In this document: one piece after another, positions 10,891 through 35,200 of the stretch
How the letters are laid out: each line of letters starts with the position of its first letter
How positions within the stretch are numbered: the stretch's first letter is position 1
Assembly (NCBI GenBank): GCA_032173965.1
Contig: CM063284.1
Span: 118,890,410 to 118,954,409 of the forward strand
Length of the DNA stretch: 64,000 bases
Reading direction: 5' to 3'
DNA from: Sitta carolinensis
Lineage: Eukaryota > Chordata > Aves > Passeriformes > Sittidae
Notes under the pieces: generated by a model
Databases searched by the model: none
Told to the model about the DNA's origin: nothing
Seen by the model: only the letters and a program-made list of their open reading frames with translations
Translations under genes and position numbers: made by a program

Positions 10891-21319
<10,429 letters not shown>

Positions 21320-21320
<1 letters not shown>

Positions 21321-21483
21321 CGCCGCCGCCTCCCCTCCCGCTCGCTTTCCCCGCCCGGGAGGAGGCGGCGGCCGGGTCGCGCCGCCCTCCGGGGCAGCGG
21401 GGGGCGCTGCGTTGCGCCGCCCGCCGGGTTCCGGGGCGGCGGTAAGGCACGGGGCGCGGACGGAGCCGCGGCCGCCGCTACCG
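21320..21483 (+). other. CSPP1: CSPP1 non-coding exon 1 (5' UTR)
   Basis: A strong donor (CTACCG|GTGAGT at 21483/21484) ends the likely first exon. The left edge is a guess. A second possible donor (GGCG|GTAAGG) lies at about 21440. No start codon is needed here, since the next exon begins two bases before an ATG. Confidence 0.5.
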
Positions 21484-21850
21484 GTGAGTGGGCGGCGGGG
21501 GAGGCGCGGCGCCCGGGGACCTTCCTGGCAACCCCGCCGGGCGGTTCCATCGCCCGCATCGCTCACAGCCCGGAGCGGGCGGCGGCGGGAGCGAGGGGGT
21601 TTCGCTGGACAGCGGGACGGGCTCCGGAGCGGGACGGGGGCGCGCCCAGGGCGCCCCGCCGGGTCTGGGGGTCCCCGTGGGGGCGGCCGGGCTCGGCCGC
21701 TCCCGGCCCTCCGGTGGGGCCGCTTGTTGTGCGGCCGTTGCCTGTCAACGGCGCCGCGATCCGGGAAGGGGCCGAGCCCCGAGTGCCGCATCCCCGCCCC
21801 GCAGCGCCTCCCTGGGGGTTGGGAGCCTCCGGGAGTGCCCTGAGGTGCTG

Positions 21851-24800
21851 CCAGGGAGGAAAGGAGGGAGGTTGGGGAGCGGGCACTACAGGCCGGGGGA
21901 GAGGCGCTTCCCCGAGCTGTCGCTCTTGGAGAAAAAAGCCTGATCGCTTGGGTCTGAAAGGTTTTCGAAATTAGTGTCTTTTTGGATCCAATTACGTGCT
22001 CTGAAAAATAGATAAGCCCTGTAGCAGAGGGAAAGTAACTCGCAAAACTTGTTGCTTGGTTGTTCAGAGGATGAATTGCCTTCTCGGTTGCGATGCTTTA
22101 GTCAAGAGTTGTGTATTTGTGAACGGCCAGACCCTGGAATCTGTGCTTTTTCAGCAATGAATTTGAAAGAAAAGTACAGGGCGCGCGTCTCTGGCAACAG
22201 TAGTTTATTCTAAGTGCCATTCACAAGGGTACAGAAGCAGGCAGTACCAACTCCTTTAGGAAGTTTGGGTTAAGCTTTGAACAGTGTTTCTTAATGACAC
22301 AATTAGTGGCTGTGTAACTTGTAAGTACAGTTACTAAACGTGGCATATAGTTGGCTTTTTCAAGGCATTTCCCTCCTTTCCACCCGTGCTGCAGTTCACG
22401 TGGGTGAGAATTGCCATTTTGACAGTGCTCCTGATGATATTTCGATATCGTGGTGGCATGGAGGAGACGAAATCTGCTTGCACATAAAGATTTTAAATTT
22501 TGTGCGTTTTCTTGAACAATTCGGAGGGGAAGGGAAAGATGACAGTGTAACACAATAAACATTGCTTTAGGTGATAAAGGAGCTACACAATGCGTAGGTA
22601 TAGTACATACAATACATTTGCACATAGATGTTTTGAATACCTTGAATTGAGAGACATGCATTATTAACTTGTTTGGGCATAGATCCGATAAAAATCTCAT
22701 GCTCAGACTTGAGTTACTGTTTTTGAATGTCTGTATGCTTTCTGTTGCTTGGTACGTTTGCTTAAGTTGATGTCTACCTAGGTGACTCTATACTCAGAGT
22801 TGCTTTTGTGAAAACTCTGAATAAGGAAAAGAGGCTATGAAAATCTAAAATCTTCTTTAAAGAAAAAATATGTAAAATATTTTTATAGGAGGTTTTCAGA
22901 CAGTACTTGAATATATAGCAGCAGTATGTTTAATGGAATTTCACTTTGAATAACACATTGTTTTCGGAATGCAAATTATCTGATTTAAAGTTGCAAGAGC
23001 TAAAGAAAGGCTCATAGATATGTGCTATCAAACATTTTTCAGAAACATGATTTGTAAAATACTCTGTTTTCCAAAAAGCTAGAAACATATGCTTACACCT
23101 CATAATTTTGAGGGCATATGGATAGATTTTTAATTGTTTACAGCACGTTCTGACTTTCCCTTTGCGCTCTGTACGAGCCCATGGAGCGATGTCTCCCAGC
23201 TTGATTTTGAAACTGCTACTTTTACTAGTAATTGCAAGGATCTAGAAATGCACAAAAGGAATTCAGATGCATTGCTAAACTGAAAATAAACTCTTTTGTT
23301 CTGAATTGGTGTTAGAGTGTCAGGCTGTGTGTGCCTCAGTGTGTCTGTGCAGCCATGGGAAGCCAGTTTGAAGTTGACAGTGCCCTGTGAGTTCGGTGCT
23401 GTCACCTCCGAGATAGTTCACTGCACACTTGGGGCTGTGGTAGCCTCACCTCTGATAGAAATGTTTCTTTCTTTATTGTTATTGTGGTTATTTATGATCT
23501 CTTCACATGGTACAATAGATGATAAAATTGATTAATATTTAGTAGGATATTTGCTTACACGCTGGTATATTTTTGGAACTTAACAGTGTATGAGTCACAT
23601 TGAAGTTGTTACTCTTTTGCTCGGAATAACTAAGACATTTTTCTTTTCCAGTGTATTCTCTTTGCTTATCTCATAAAGTTTGCACTCCTGCATATTTTAA
23701 GAAGATCAACTCAAGCTGAAGGATGTTAAGACATAAAATGTCTAGATATTTCTAAGAAGGATTTGGCTACTCTTCCAGGCAATTGTGCTGTATTAAAGGT
23801 ATGCTGAATCAAGAGTGCTGTAGCATTAGTCAGCTTAGTTCTCCAAGGCCTGGAGTTGCCAGCTTTCTTCACACCAGTTGAATTGCCTGTATAGTTCAAC
23901 TGTAACTGTTTTGTGCTTGTTTTTTTATTTATTATATTGCTCTTTTGAGCAATATGATAGAAGTGTAGGATGCTGGAATATTCATTGTGTTCCTCATGCA
24001 AATTAGAAAATCCACTGCAAAGGCTTCTTTGCTTTTGCCAGCTCTCAGAATAAGTTTGGTACCATTCCCATACAGTGGTTTGGAAACAGTGCTGGAGCTT
24101 ATAAATGCTGTTGTAAACAGAGGTAGGAAATATAGATGTTACAGTCAGTGAGCTTTTGGAAAGGCTTCTCACAGTGCCTCCTACGTGTGGTAATTTTCCT
24201 CTTGATGACTGTGCAGCATGGGGTAGGTGATGAGACCAAATTCTAAATTCTTTTAGTATGACAAGTTGTTTCTTCCTTTCAGAACAGGTTTTTTTTTTTT
24301 ATTATTGTTATGTAACCTAATAGGCTAAATAAAATTTTCCATGCCTGGAAACTTATCCTCTTTCAGATTTATTTTATCCTTTATCAGTGTGCAAAACTAA
24401 TGAGATTAAAGATTTAGGACAAATCAGATGGGGATATTTATTTTTGGCATTGATTGTCCTGTATTACCACTATGAATTGTAAACAGGTTGGCCTAGTTCT
24501 GCCTCCTTTGTAACAGTATTATAATTTTATTATGAATCAAAAAAAGAGAAAAAGTTTAAAGGAATACATTCTAAGGAATACATCAAACAAATGTATTCTG
24601 TAAATTAAGTTAGCAGGTAGTTACTTCACTTTATCTTATAGAATTTGTGCATTATTAATTTCCATTTTGCTTCTACTGAGAATTTATCTCAGTCTCTCTG
24701 GACACGTTATTTTTATGTTTACCTGTGTGCTACCTTATTATCTTTGAGGTGGTGGTTTGGTTTTTTCTGTTGCCGTTGTTTTTAAGTTCTTCAATCCTCT

Positions 24801-26157
24801 TTCTGAAACTGTTTTCTAATATATGTTTATCATTGGCCTCTTGTTTACTTCACACATATCTTATAAAGATACTGAATTAGCCTCAAAGAAACTGCTGTCT
24901 TAATTTAGATACTGGATGTGATGGGATTTTTCAGGAACCTGCATAAGCAATTCTTTTGTTTAAGCTGCATGAAGTGATTTGAGGGTCATAATTTTCTTAG
25001 TTTAATGCTTCTTTTAAGCATGGAATATTACTTGAGGTTTTGAGAGTTTTTTTTATTGATAGGCTTGGTTTTGTAAAAGTCCTCCTCCAGTGGAGTTGGT
25101 GAAAATACTGCATGGAGATTAGGATGAGTAGGCTTGTATGCAGTCATTTTTTATGGTTTTGTCTTTCTTTTTCCATAAGTAGTTGGTGTGCTTTGCAGTT
25201 CTAATAGGATTTTTAGTTCTGATAGGACTATTCTAACTCTTACTTCGGTACAGTTCCATTTGACATGAATTTGATTGACTTTAGAATTTATTGTGAGGTT
25301 GTTGAAAGCAGCAATATACAATAAATTCCAAAAATCTGGTGCTAAAATTTCTGCTTCAAAGGACTTTCAGTTAATATGCAAGGTGCACAACTAATGGAAG
25401 AGACATGTACACAGTAAGTGTACTCAAATCAGTGTATGATTCTCAGTCAATGCTTCCTCATATCCCTCATTTAGGATTATTGCAGACTTTTAGCTGTTCT
25501 TATTGTTCTTATCTCTGCTATTTTAGTGGTACGGGAGGTAGGTACTGTTTGCTCCAACTCCAGAAACACTATGCATGTATTTTGTGTTTTTTTTTTTTTA
25601 ATCTTGTTTTGTTTTGAGTAAGCTTGATTATTTTAAGACTTCTCATGTAAGTTAAGCACAGAATTGATTGTGTGATTTGGTTCTTACTTTAGACTGTACA
25701 TGTATTTTGTACTTTTTGTACTTTTTTTCTAACAATTCCTTCATCCTGTTTATTTTTCTTATTTTTGATTTTACAGTTCACTAAGAGTAAGCTTATGCTA
25801 GTGTATAATAAGACTTGCTACAGTCTACCAAGTCTTGCTACTTAACTGGTAGACTTGCAGTTAAAAAATCAACCCCCAAACAATTCAATTGTGTCAGGAA
25901 AAAGATTAGAGAAGTATCTTCAGTCTTGTAATCTGGAACCTTTGAATTTTCTCTCTGGTGATACATCAAGTAGGCTCCTCCATGGATGGGTTTCCCAAGT
26001 CAGTTGTTTTGTTGACCCAGCAAGTATCTTAAGGCTCATAGTTCTGAGGGAGAAATTTGATTATTTTTAACTGCTGTTTTAAGCAACAGTAATTGAGCTT
26101 TATATTTTTTGAGGTTCTAATGTAAATGCCATGTTCTACATCTTTTCTGTAACCTAG
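21851..26157. other. CSPP1 intron 1
   Basis: A 4.7-kb intron in the 5' UTR. AT-rich; I see no further exon, intact repeat or RNA gene. Confidence 0.5.
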
Positions 26158-26159
26158 AA

Positions 26160-26261
26160 ATGATGGCGGATGATTTAGAAAAATTTATTGAAGACCAGAA
26201 GGCCAAGCTGGCACAAGATAAGGCAGAACTTGAAAATGATCCACCTTACATGGAAATGAGG
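26160..26261 (+). CDS. CSPP1: CSPP1 coding exon 1 (start codon)
   Basis: Exon begins at 26158 after 'ctgtaacctag', only two bases before ATGATG. Reads [16 protein letters not shown] to PPYMEMR; donor GTAAGA. Human starts MADNLDEF, so the second ATG (26163) is an equally good start. Confidence 0.93.
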
Positions 26262-29200
26262 GTAAGACTATTAAAAAGCTTTTCTGAATTTGAATACTTC
26301 TGTTCCCAAAGTCTTGACTGAAGCTTAAAACTGTATTTGTTGTTCAAGAAAATATTAAAGGTCTATCTATTTGAAGTAATTTCCAACTTGAGTACTTCGT
26401 ATCTATATGTAGATTTTTAAAAACCTGTTTGCCACCAGGCATGTGCGGTAAGATTTGCAAGTGTTTTGCAAGTGAGAAAAGTCTTGTACATGGCTTTTAT
26501 TTTTCCTTCACCCCTTCCTAGGGATGCTGCTTAGCAGGGGTCTGTCCTCTGCCCAGTTCAGAGGTTGGATATTGGGGTGGGAATGAAAGGTGTAAATATT
26601 TCTCAAAATTTCTGTTCCAAAAGCTAAGAAATATAAAGGGCAAATAAAATTTTTAAAAAATCTATTCTTATCACAGTTTTCCTATTAGTAATTTTAATGT
26701 GTTAATCTAGCATTACACTCAATCTCTCTGTTCTCCAGTGCTAATAATTACATTACTAATGTTGTTCTTGTATGTGATATTTCCTCTACTTTGTGATGCA
26801 GTAAGACATTTTGGGTTTTTTTTTCAGAATAAGGAATCAGCAAAGCTTTCTGAAACTAGCAAGATGTTAATCTCCATGGCTAAAGAAAATATACCTCCAG
26901 ATAGTCAACATAACAATCCTTTAGGTATAGTATAATTTTTTTTATACGTCTTCTAGATTTAATTACCTTTGACAATTTTGGAAGTGTATCACTGCTTTGT
27001 ATCTTTAATTGTTAGGATGATCATTTTAATTCAAGTGCATAATAATTTACAAAAGTTTTGGGATCATATGGATTTTTTTTTGTAGCTAGGCTTTTTTTTT
27101 TTCCTACAGGAAAATATGCCAAAAGCCATCTCTTTCTTCTTGCCAGGTAGGGTCATTAAAAATACTCCAAATGAACCAAACAAAACAAAACAAAAAAACC
27201 CCAAAACAAACAACCCAAAAAACCTGCTTGCCAATCTTTGATAGGTGATGTGTCCTTTCCTGTTGTATTTGGATCGAGCAAAAATCTTTGAAATTCCATC
27301 TTTCATCTGGACTTTACTGCAAAAGAATACATTCCCTGTATGTTGTGCCAGGGAAGCAGGGCCTCTTTCTTTCAGCCTCTTGAGAGTCCTAGTCCAACTT
27401 GGCTAAGATGTACACAGTTAAACTCATTTTTCGTTTAAATAGTGTTTTCCAAACATTCAGGCAGTTTAAACTGTTTTTATTGCTTTTGTAATTTTGTTAC
27501 AATGTAGTCATTCATTATGCAAGGAAAGAACAAGGACTTCATTTGGATTGAATTTTTAACCTGGTGAAATGGTTAGATTTATTTTGTTGTGGCTACCAGC
27601 TTAAAATCTCTTTTCTTTATATATTGTCCTTTTTATTCTTTCCTCTGTGTTCTTTGTGATGTTTGATTGAGAATGTGCAATGGTGTTCTTTTCTCCATTT
27701 TCCTGTTTCTGTAATGTGCTGCCTTTCCTTGTCCTACCATCTCCCTTCTGTAGGCACTACTGTTTTTTCTTAGTTACACCTGTGTAGCTCAGGTTTCTCC
27801 TGAGAGCTTTAGAGCTTTTCTCTGTCGTATTTCTTCTTGATAATTAACTCTCTTTCATGTGTAGATGCTTTGGGTTAGTAGCTCATAAATTTTCATACTG
27901 TCCCTACTGTAATTCTGGTGTAATTCTGCAGCTTCCAGTGGGATGGAGCTTGAGCTTGTGAATCTGTGGGTCTGGTCATAGCTGCATAAGTAAAAGCATG
28001 TTTTTTATAGGGATGTTGTATAAATAGAACTTCCAGCCATCAGCAAGGCAAGCTTCCCAAAGACCTTTAGAGGAAAACTTCACTTAAAAGTACTTGAAAT
28101 GATAATTGAATATGTCTTGCCTCCAGAAGTGATAATGGATAAATTTGGTTAGAGCGCAGCACTTGAATAAGTATCTGTCACGCATTTTGGGCAGTTTTAT
28201 TTGGTTCAGCAGGTTACTCTTGGTGTTGATAATTCCTTGCTTAACTGAGGAAACAGATGATACAGAAAATAGAACACAAAAGGTAGTGTCCCACTGGCTG
28301 TGCCAGAACATTACCAAGCAGTTAAGCTTTATCAATATTAAAATAATTCTATTTCTTGTTGGAGAACTATAATAGCATGTCATGTGGTGTTTGTTACTGT
28401 AAATTTGACCTAACTGTTGACAGCTGAATATACTAACATAATAAAGTATTACAGATGAGGGGCATTCAGGTGATTTTAATGAGAAGAAAAAGTAGGTGTT
28501 GCCATGTTGTGGTTTAACCCCAGCTGGCAACTGAGCACAGTGGTGTGGCGGGGGCAGAGAACTGAAAGAATGAAAGTGAAAAAACTCATGGGCTGAAATA
28601 AAAGATAAAAACAGTTTAATAATTGGGGAAAAAAAAAAAAAGTAATGAAAAGGAAAGTAACAAAGAGAAAGAAATAAAACTCAAGGAGGACAAGTGATGC
28701 AAATGTAAAACAATTGCTCACCACCAACTGATGCCCAGGTGGTCCTTGAGCAGCAGATCTCACCAACCTCCCTCCTAGTCTTACTGCTCAGCAGGGTGTC
28801 ATATGGAATGGAATATCCCTATGGTCTGGGCTCAGCTGTCCCAGCCATGTCCCCTCCCAACTCCTTGTGCCTCCCCAGCCCCTGCGTTGGTGGGTGGGGT
28901 GAGAAGCAGGAAGTGGGAGCCCTGCTCAGCAGTGACTGAAACATCCCTGTGTTATTGACAGTGCTTCCAGCACAAATCCAAAACACAGCCACACACCGGC
29001 TACTATGAAGAAGATTAACTATCCCAGCCAAACCCAGCACTTTCTATAATAATCATTTGGGTGCTGATATTACTGGCTTGCTCTGCTTCAGAGCACTGTA
29101 AATTCCTTTGGATTAAATCAGAGGGACTTTTTCCTTGGTAGCTACAAAGTATATTCTATACTTCTAGCAGTAATGTTGAGGCTCACACTGAATAAAGTTG

Positions 29201-32200
29201 CAGTTATTTCTCAACATTGTATATGTGGAAATGTTTATGTAAAAATACATTTATGATCTTAACATTTAAAAAAAATCATTGACAGTGTGTTTATATGTGG
29301 TTAATAGAGTGTGAAATGGCAAATAATACAGCAAACACAGAATAAACAAAAGTAAAAAAAAAAACAGTTAAAAAGAAGGTATATCTCTTATTCCATCAGT
29401 AAAATTTGAACGAATTTTTCACGAAATTAAGTTGAATGTATGTTAACTGGAGATTTTGCTCTGCTAGAATCTCTAAGAGTAAGTTTTTGAAATGGGTGGT
29501 TTTCAAATATGCCCCAGATCAATACCCAAAATTGTTATCTCAGTGCTTTTCTGGTGGCCAAATCAAGTCCTTCATAACAAAAATAATTTTAAACCATCTT
29601 TTGTTTAAATACTTCACATATTTGAATCAAAGCACTGGATTCTCACTCCTTTTCTCCTTTTTTTTTTCCATACTTAATCTCAGTGACATCTGTGAAATTA
29701 CTGAATTAATCTTTCCTCCAACTTGTTAGTTGCTTTTGATCTTTTTCTTGTTTTTTTAGAATTAATTCAACAGTAATTAGATATAAAAAAAAAAGGCAAG
29801 AGGAAGTAGCTGAAACAAACTATTTCTTCTTCTGTATTCTATTCTACTTTATAACCCCTTTGCTGAAGTTTGAAATGGTACATTTTTTTTTTTTTAATGG
29901 AACTCACACTTACCTTACATGCAAAATTAGGACAAAAGGAACTTTTAGGTTGGAGAAGAAGTTTCTGTGTGGATTTTGGTTAATAGTTGGACTCTGCAGG
30001 CTGTTTCATCGTAGCATAGGAGATATTTAATCAGGTATTGAGTCCTTTGGTTCTGAATATCAGGCTGACTCCTGTTTGCCACTTCTTCCCTGTAACACTG
30101 TTTTCCTGGCTCATGAGGATAAAATAAGTCAGAACATATTTGAGCCAGGCCAAACAAACTACCCTACAATAAATTGGGACTGATCTAAGAGTAAGTCTTG
30201 AATATCCCTCTCTTCCCTTTTACCCCTTGCTACTAATTTTGCATGGATCATGAGATGCAGAAGTGCTTTTAGAGAAACAGTATGAAATAATAACAGTACA
30301 CACACTCTCTCCCAGTTGTAATCTTTGTCATTAGTTGTGTGATTTTGTGAATTCACTACTCTGTGGAGAGTGATGAAAGTGACTACAGAGATGGGCTTCT
30401 GAGGTAGAGGATGTTTCTTATAAAGTACTTTGAAATGTATTTTGGGAACAGCAAACAGCTTCCATAGTATTATATTTTATTATATTTTAAGAGTGCATCT
30501 GTTATGAGACCTGATAGTAATCTCAGAAAAGTACTAATGTGTTTTGGGTCTACTAAGATTTAAGGCACTGAGGTGGAAAGAAAACTGATTATTATTTTTA
30601 TCATATGGTCAGATTCTCTCTAGTTGCATAGGAGCAAACAAATTTTTCACATGCTAAACAAATAACTTGTTGCTTTCAATTGGGAAGTATGTTTTCTATT
30701 GTGTGGTAAACACAGCATATAATATCAGAATAATTTAGAAGCTCACATGTCAAAGGAGATTTCTTTGGAAACATACATTGACAAAAGAAATATATACAAT
30801 ATTCAAATAAATTCAGCTTACATTGCTTTTTTTTCTTTTGTAATGGGAAGAAATAATCAATGGATGAGAGGAAAACTATCCAAATACCAGTCTATTTTTT
30901 TATGCTTTTCACTCAACTACTCATACAGAGAAGGTGGTTTTTTTTTTTTCAGCTGTCATATAATTACTGGTTGCATGGTTAATTCTTTTTTCATTGCTCG
31001 TATCTAATAAAAATCCAGATGTAGCTTTTGCTTTGTATTAATGCAAAATAGTAAATAATGATATTTAATTTTTTAAAATTAAACTTTAACGTTAAACATT
31101 AAACTTTATTTAACTTAAACATTAAACTTTCAGGTGACTTTGGTTTGAGTTTACCTCTTGGAGAAGAATATGAACGAAAAAAACATAAACTCAAAGAGGA
31201 ACTTCGACAAGATTACAGGCGATACCTTTCTCAGGTAAGGCTGCTTGTCAGTGAGTCTCTTAAAATTATTCTCTCATTTAATTGAATGAAAATTAGTATC
31301 CGTAGAAAAAATTTTAAGGAGGGATTCATTATGAGCAACGGCTGATTTTGAAGACTTGAGTGAAAGTAATTTCAAAATGTTTTGTTTATATATTTTAGGC
31401 TTCTACAGATCTCATTGCTTTGTGACTGCGTATTATTTAGTACCCTTCTTTCCGAATATTTTATTTATTTGTTTTTGCTTCTTCCTTGGTTTTTTTCTTA
31501 AGAATTTAAAAGCTGTTACTCCCTGAAGTACTTACAAATTCTGTGGTCTGTAATTGGGGTAAGAATATCCCTGTACTTGGTGTGACTCGTATGACAGCTT
31601 CTTTTCAATTTTAGGAAGAAAAACCTTTGATGTTCTGTTTAACGTGATTTACTAAGTGTCACGGTAAATTTAAAATTTGAATGATATGTATGAAATGTCA
31701 TCATCTTGGGAATATTCTGTAGCTGCTCTGCATGAATCAGAAAAAAATAAGGAACCAAATATTTTCTGTTTTATGAAAATACTCTTTGCCAGTGTCTTTA
31801 GTTCTTAAAATGAATGAATGGATTTGCTTTAAGAAAGGAAGTACTTTTTGTTAAGTCAAATATTTTTGGCTCAAAGACTCCTTTTTAATAGTATCTTTTC
31901 CCTGATTTTTAGGGTATTTCACAGGCAAAAAGAAAGGTAGGGTGCCTTCAATATTATTTTCTTTTCTTTCAAAATTAGTTGCTTTTTGCTTTATTTGAAA
32001 ACTTTATGCTCTTGGAATTTAAAAAATCATTACCTTTATTTGTGCTTTGTACATTTATGGATGCTGTGGTGATGAGTTGTGACTAACAGCATTGCTTGCT
32101 TTGTGCAAAATGATTACTTACATAAATTATTTTCCATTCACAAGTTTTTAAAGCACCTGTTGATTTCCTTTTTCCTATGCAGTTGCCATTGCTGCTGTCT

Positions 32201-35200
32201 AATGCTGGCTCTACAATAGTTTTTATTTCAGTAGATATTTCCTTCAAGAATTATCAGTTATGTAGATAGTAAGAGTTCAGATTTGTTTTACTTGGTATAC
32301 GTATTTTATAAAGCTGGAATAAAAGAGTAACTTAGATAAATATTAATATATATATATAATCACAACCAGAGTCAGGGCTTTTTTCTTCCCTGTCTCTATG
32401 AAATCTCATCAGTGGTGCTTGGGGAAGCAGTAGAGCCAGTTATTTAGCACCTCCTGGCCAGAATGCAAAAATGCAAAGAAGCATTAGGAGGAAAAAATAA
32501 CCCCCTCTGGTGTCATTTTTACAAGCTTTGTTTAATTAATTTTAATTTAAAAAATATTTTTATACTTTTGTGTCTCTGTAATTTGAAATTTAATTCTGTG
32601 CATCCAGATTGTTCAGACTGAGCAGCATCAGTAAAGGACCAGGTGGTAATGTTGTAGAAACCCAATCTGCTGGTTATTTTCTGGGGTTTTGAATAACGTG
32701 CATATGATACAAATTTGCTATGTTAACATGCACTAGAATTCTTAAATAGGAATAGCCACAGCAAAATAAACTGCCTTCTTAACCTCTAACCAAAATCACC
32801 CTTGTATAATTTTTGTTTCTTGTTTAATTTAAAATTCCAGATTATTTTCACAGTTAGAGTATTATGTTAAATCTTAAAATTTCAAAATTATCACCAAAAC
32901 ACCCAAATAATAGAATTTTTACATTAACTTCTAGTGTTCTATCCTCAACTGGACTTCAGTTTTACAAATTTAGGGTTTTTTGTTTGTGTGTTTGGTTTAG
33001 TACATATTAGCTATATTAAGCTGGTAAGAACTGAGGGAGAACTAATATAACAGTCTCTAATTTCTTTTTCCCATCTAAAGAGGACTGGTGGAACTTCTAG
33101 CATTTCTCACAGTGATAATTTTTTGTTGATAACTTGCAAAGTCTTGCTCATATAGAAAAATGCAGCTTCCTTATCATGTTCTGATTTTGGAAAAGACGTT
33201 TTTAAGATCAGAGGTAAACTCTAGAGATGTCTTCAAAATGCATGCAAAGAATTACTTAATAACGAGGAATACAGTTTATTTACTTTTTCTAGTAGAAATA
33301 ACTTGTTTTTCCATATAAATCTAGTTGTCTTGGTGCTTGAATATTTTTGCATGATTATTGATTATTAAATGCCTTAAATATTTTAATGTCTAGTTAGAAA
33401 TATAATTTATAATGATGTGGGTTTGTACTAGAACAGATACAGCTCTTACTTCTTGACTTTCCTCTAAGCATTTAGGCCACATTGCAACACAGATAAGGAA
33501 AGGAAACAATATTAGTGAGATACTGTGTCTCACCATGCCCCTCTTCAGCCCATGCCACACTAATAGATGATCTTTTTTAAAAGATAACCAGATTTATAAA
33601 ACATATGATTGGCTGGGAGTGGCCTGGGAATGCTTTTAATAAAGGAGTGCTGTATAACAAATCTCTTTAGACCTGGAATCTGAAGACCTGCATCAGCACT
33701 GGTATTTGGGTTGAAGAGCAGGGGTTTTGACTTGCTGCACAGCCCAGGTCCCAAGCTGTGGCCCAGGGATCTATGTGGAGCACCAACATACTGGTTTTGA
33801 TGGTCCATAAGGAATTAGGAGGTTTGGTGGTGGGTCACTATGCTGAAATATTTGGGCACTGCTGGTATGGAAAATGCTGTTGAGATAGAGGTGTGATACT
33901 GTTAGCATGGATTCCATCTGTTAAAATAAGAGGTAGACATACGTTTTCTGCTGTTAGAAAAAGCAATTTTTCATCTTGTGTAAAGAAGTGTCTTGGAAGA
34001 TTCCTCTTATGTTTGTACAGACACTTGTGCTTGTGCTATGAAAGCACTGAATGGGGTTTCTTTAAATAAAAATATTTTTTTAATACAGAGACTAACTTAC
34101 AGAATACTGGAAATAGTGTACCATGGAAGAAGTGACAAACACTTCCAAACTCAAGCTTAAAACTTGACAAAGCCATTTACTTCCTGCATTCCTTGACTTC
34201 ACTTCATTCATGTGTTCCAAGAACATCCTACATTTTCAGAATGTGAATGTTGTCTTCAGTCTTTATTTCATCAAATTGCTCAAATTACTTCAGAAAATAT
34301 AATACCTAACAACTCTTTAATGAGTAAGATTTGGTATTTTAAAGTGTACTGAATGGTTTTAATTTTTTTTTTTTTTTTAATGTAGAAAAATTTTCTGACT
34401 ACTGGTGAAGTAGATCCATATACTCAGGGATTATCTCTTCCTATTGATGAGCGAAGATCTGCCAAGGTAACTATATGAAGGAAATTATGTAAATGGAGTG
34501 TAACTTGAAAATGTATCTGGGTGTTGAAACTGTTAAATTTAAAAATTATTTTATTTTTTTATGTTAATTATAAGTTTTTTTTGTTTGGTTGTTTTTTTTT
34601 TCTTATTTTTCTTACAGAAATGAATGTTTTTGGAAGTGGTAATTAGTAATAATTTTCATAAAAATCTGTTCCTTCAATTTTTTTTTAAAAAAGTTAATCC
34701 TAGGTTTCCTGTATTCTTAAGTTATAGATATTTGTTTTTTATTGTGTAGCTATAATTCTATACTGAAAACTAGTTTGAGATTTGCTGCCTTTGACTACAC
34801 ATTTAGAGCACTCGATCTTTTCAAAACTTCTAGTGGTTGTGCTTGGGTTTTGTTCAGCAATCACTATTGATCTGATCTCATGTCCTCACTCCGTTGTCCT
34901 TATAGCCCCAGATTCTTTCTTGTGTTTGCTTGTAAATTGATCCATGAACTTGAATCATCAGAAACACTGTCATTTATCAATAATTTATCAATATTTTTTC
35001 TGACAAAAACCACTGGTTGGTTGTTGAGATTGGTGATGGCACAGCAGAGATTCAAGGCTATAAGGTAACCTGTGTTGCTGGAGGAGGACCAGGCCTTTGC
35101 ACTCCTGGGGGTTTTGCTGGGTTTTGATTTTGTTTTTAACCTTTGCTGCCTTCAAGTTGCACTGTTGCTGGGTGTTTGGGGCTATGCTGTCACTGCAATC

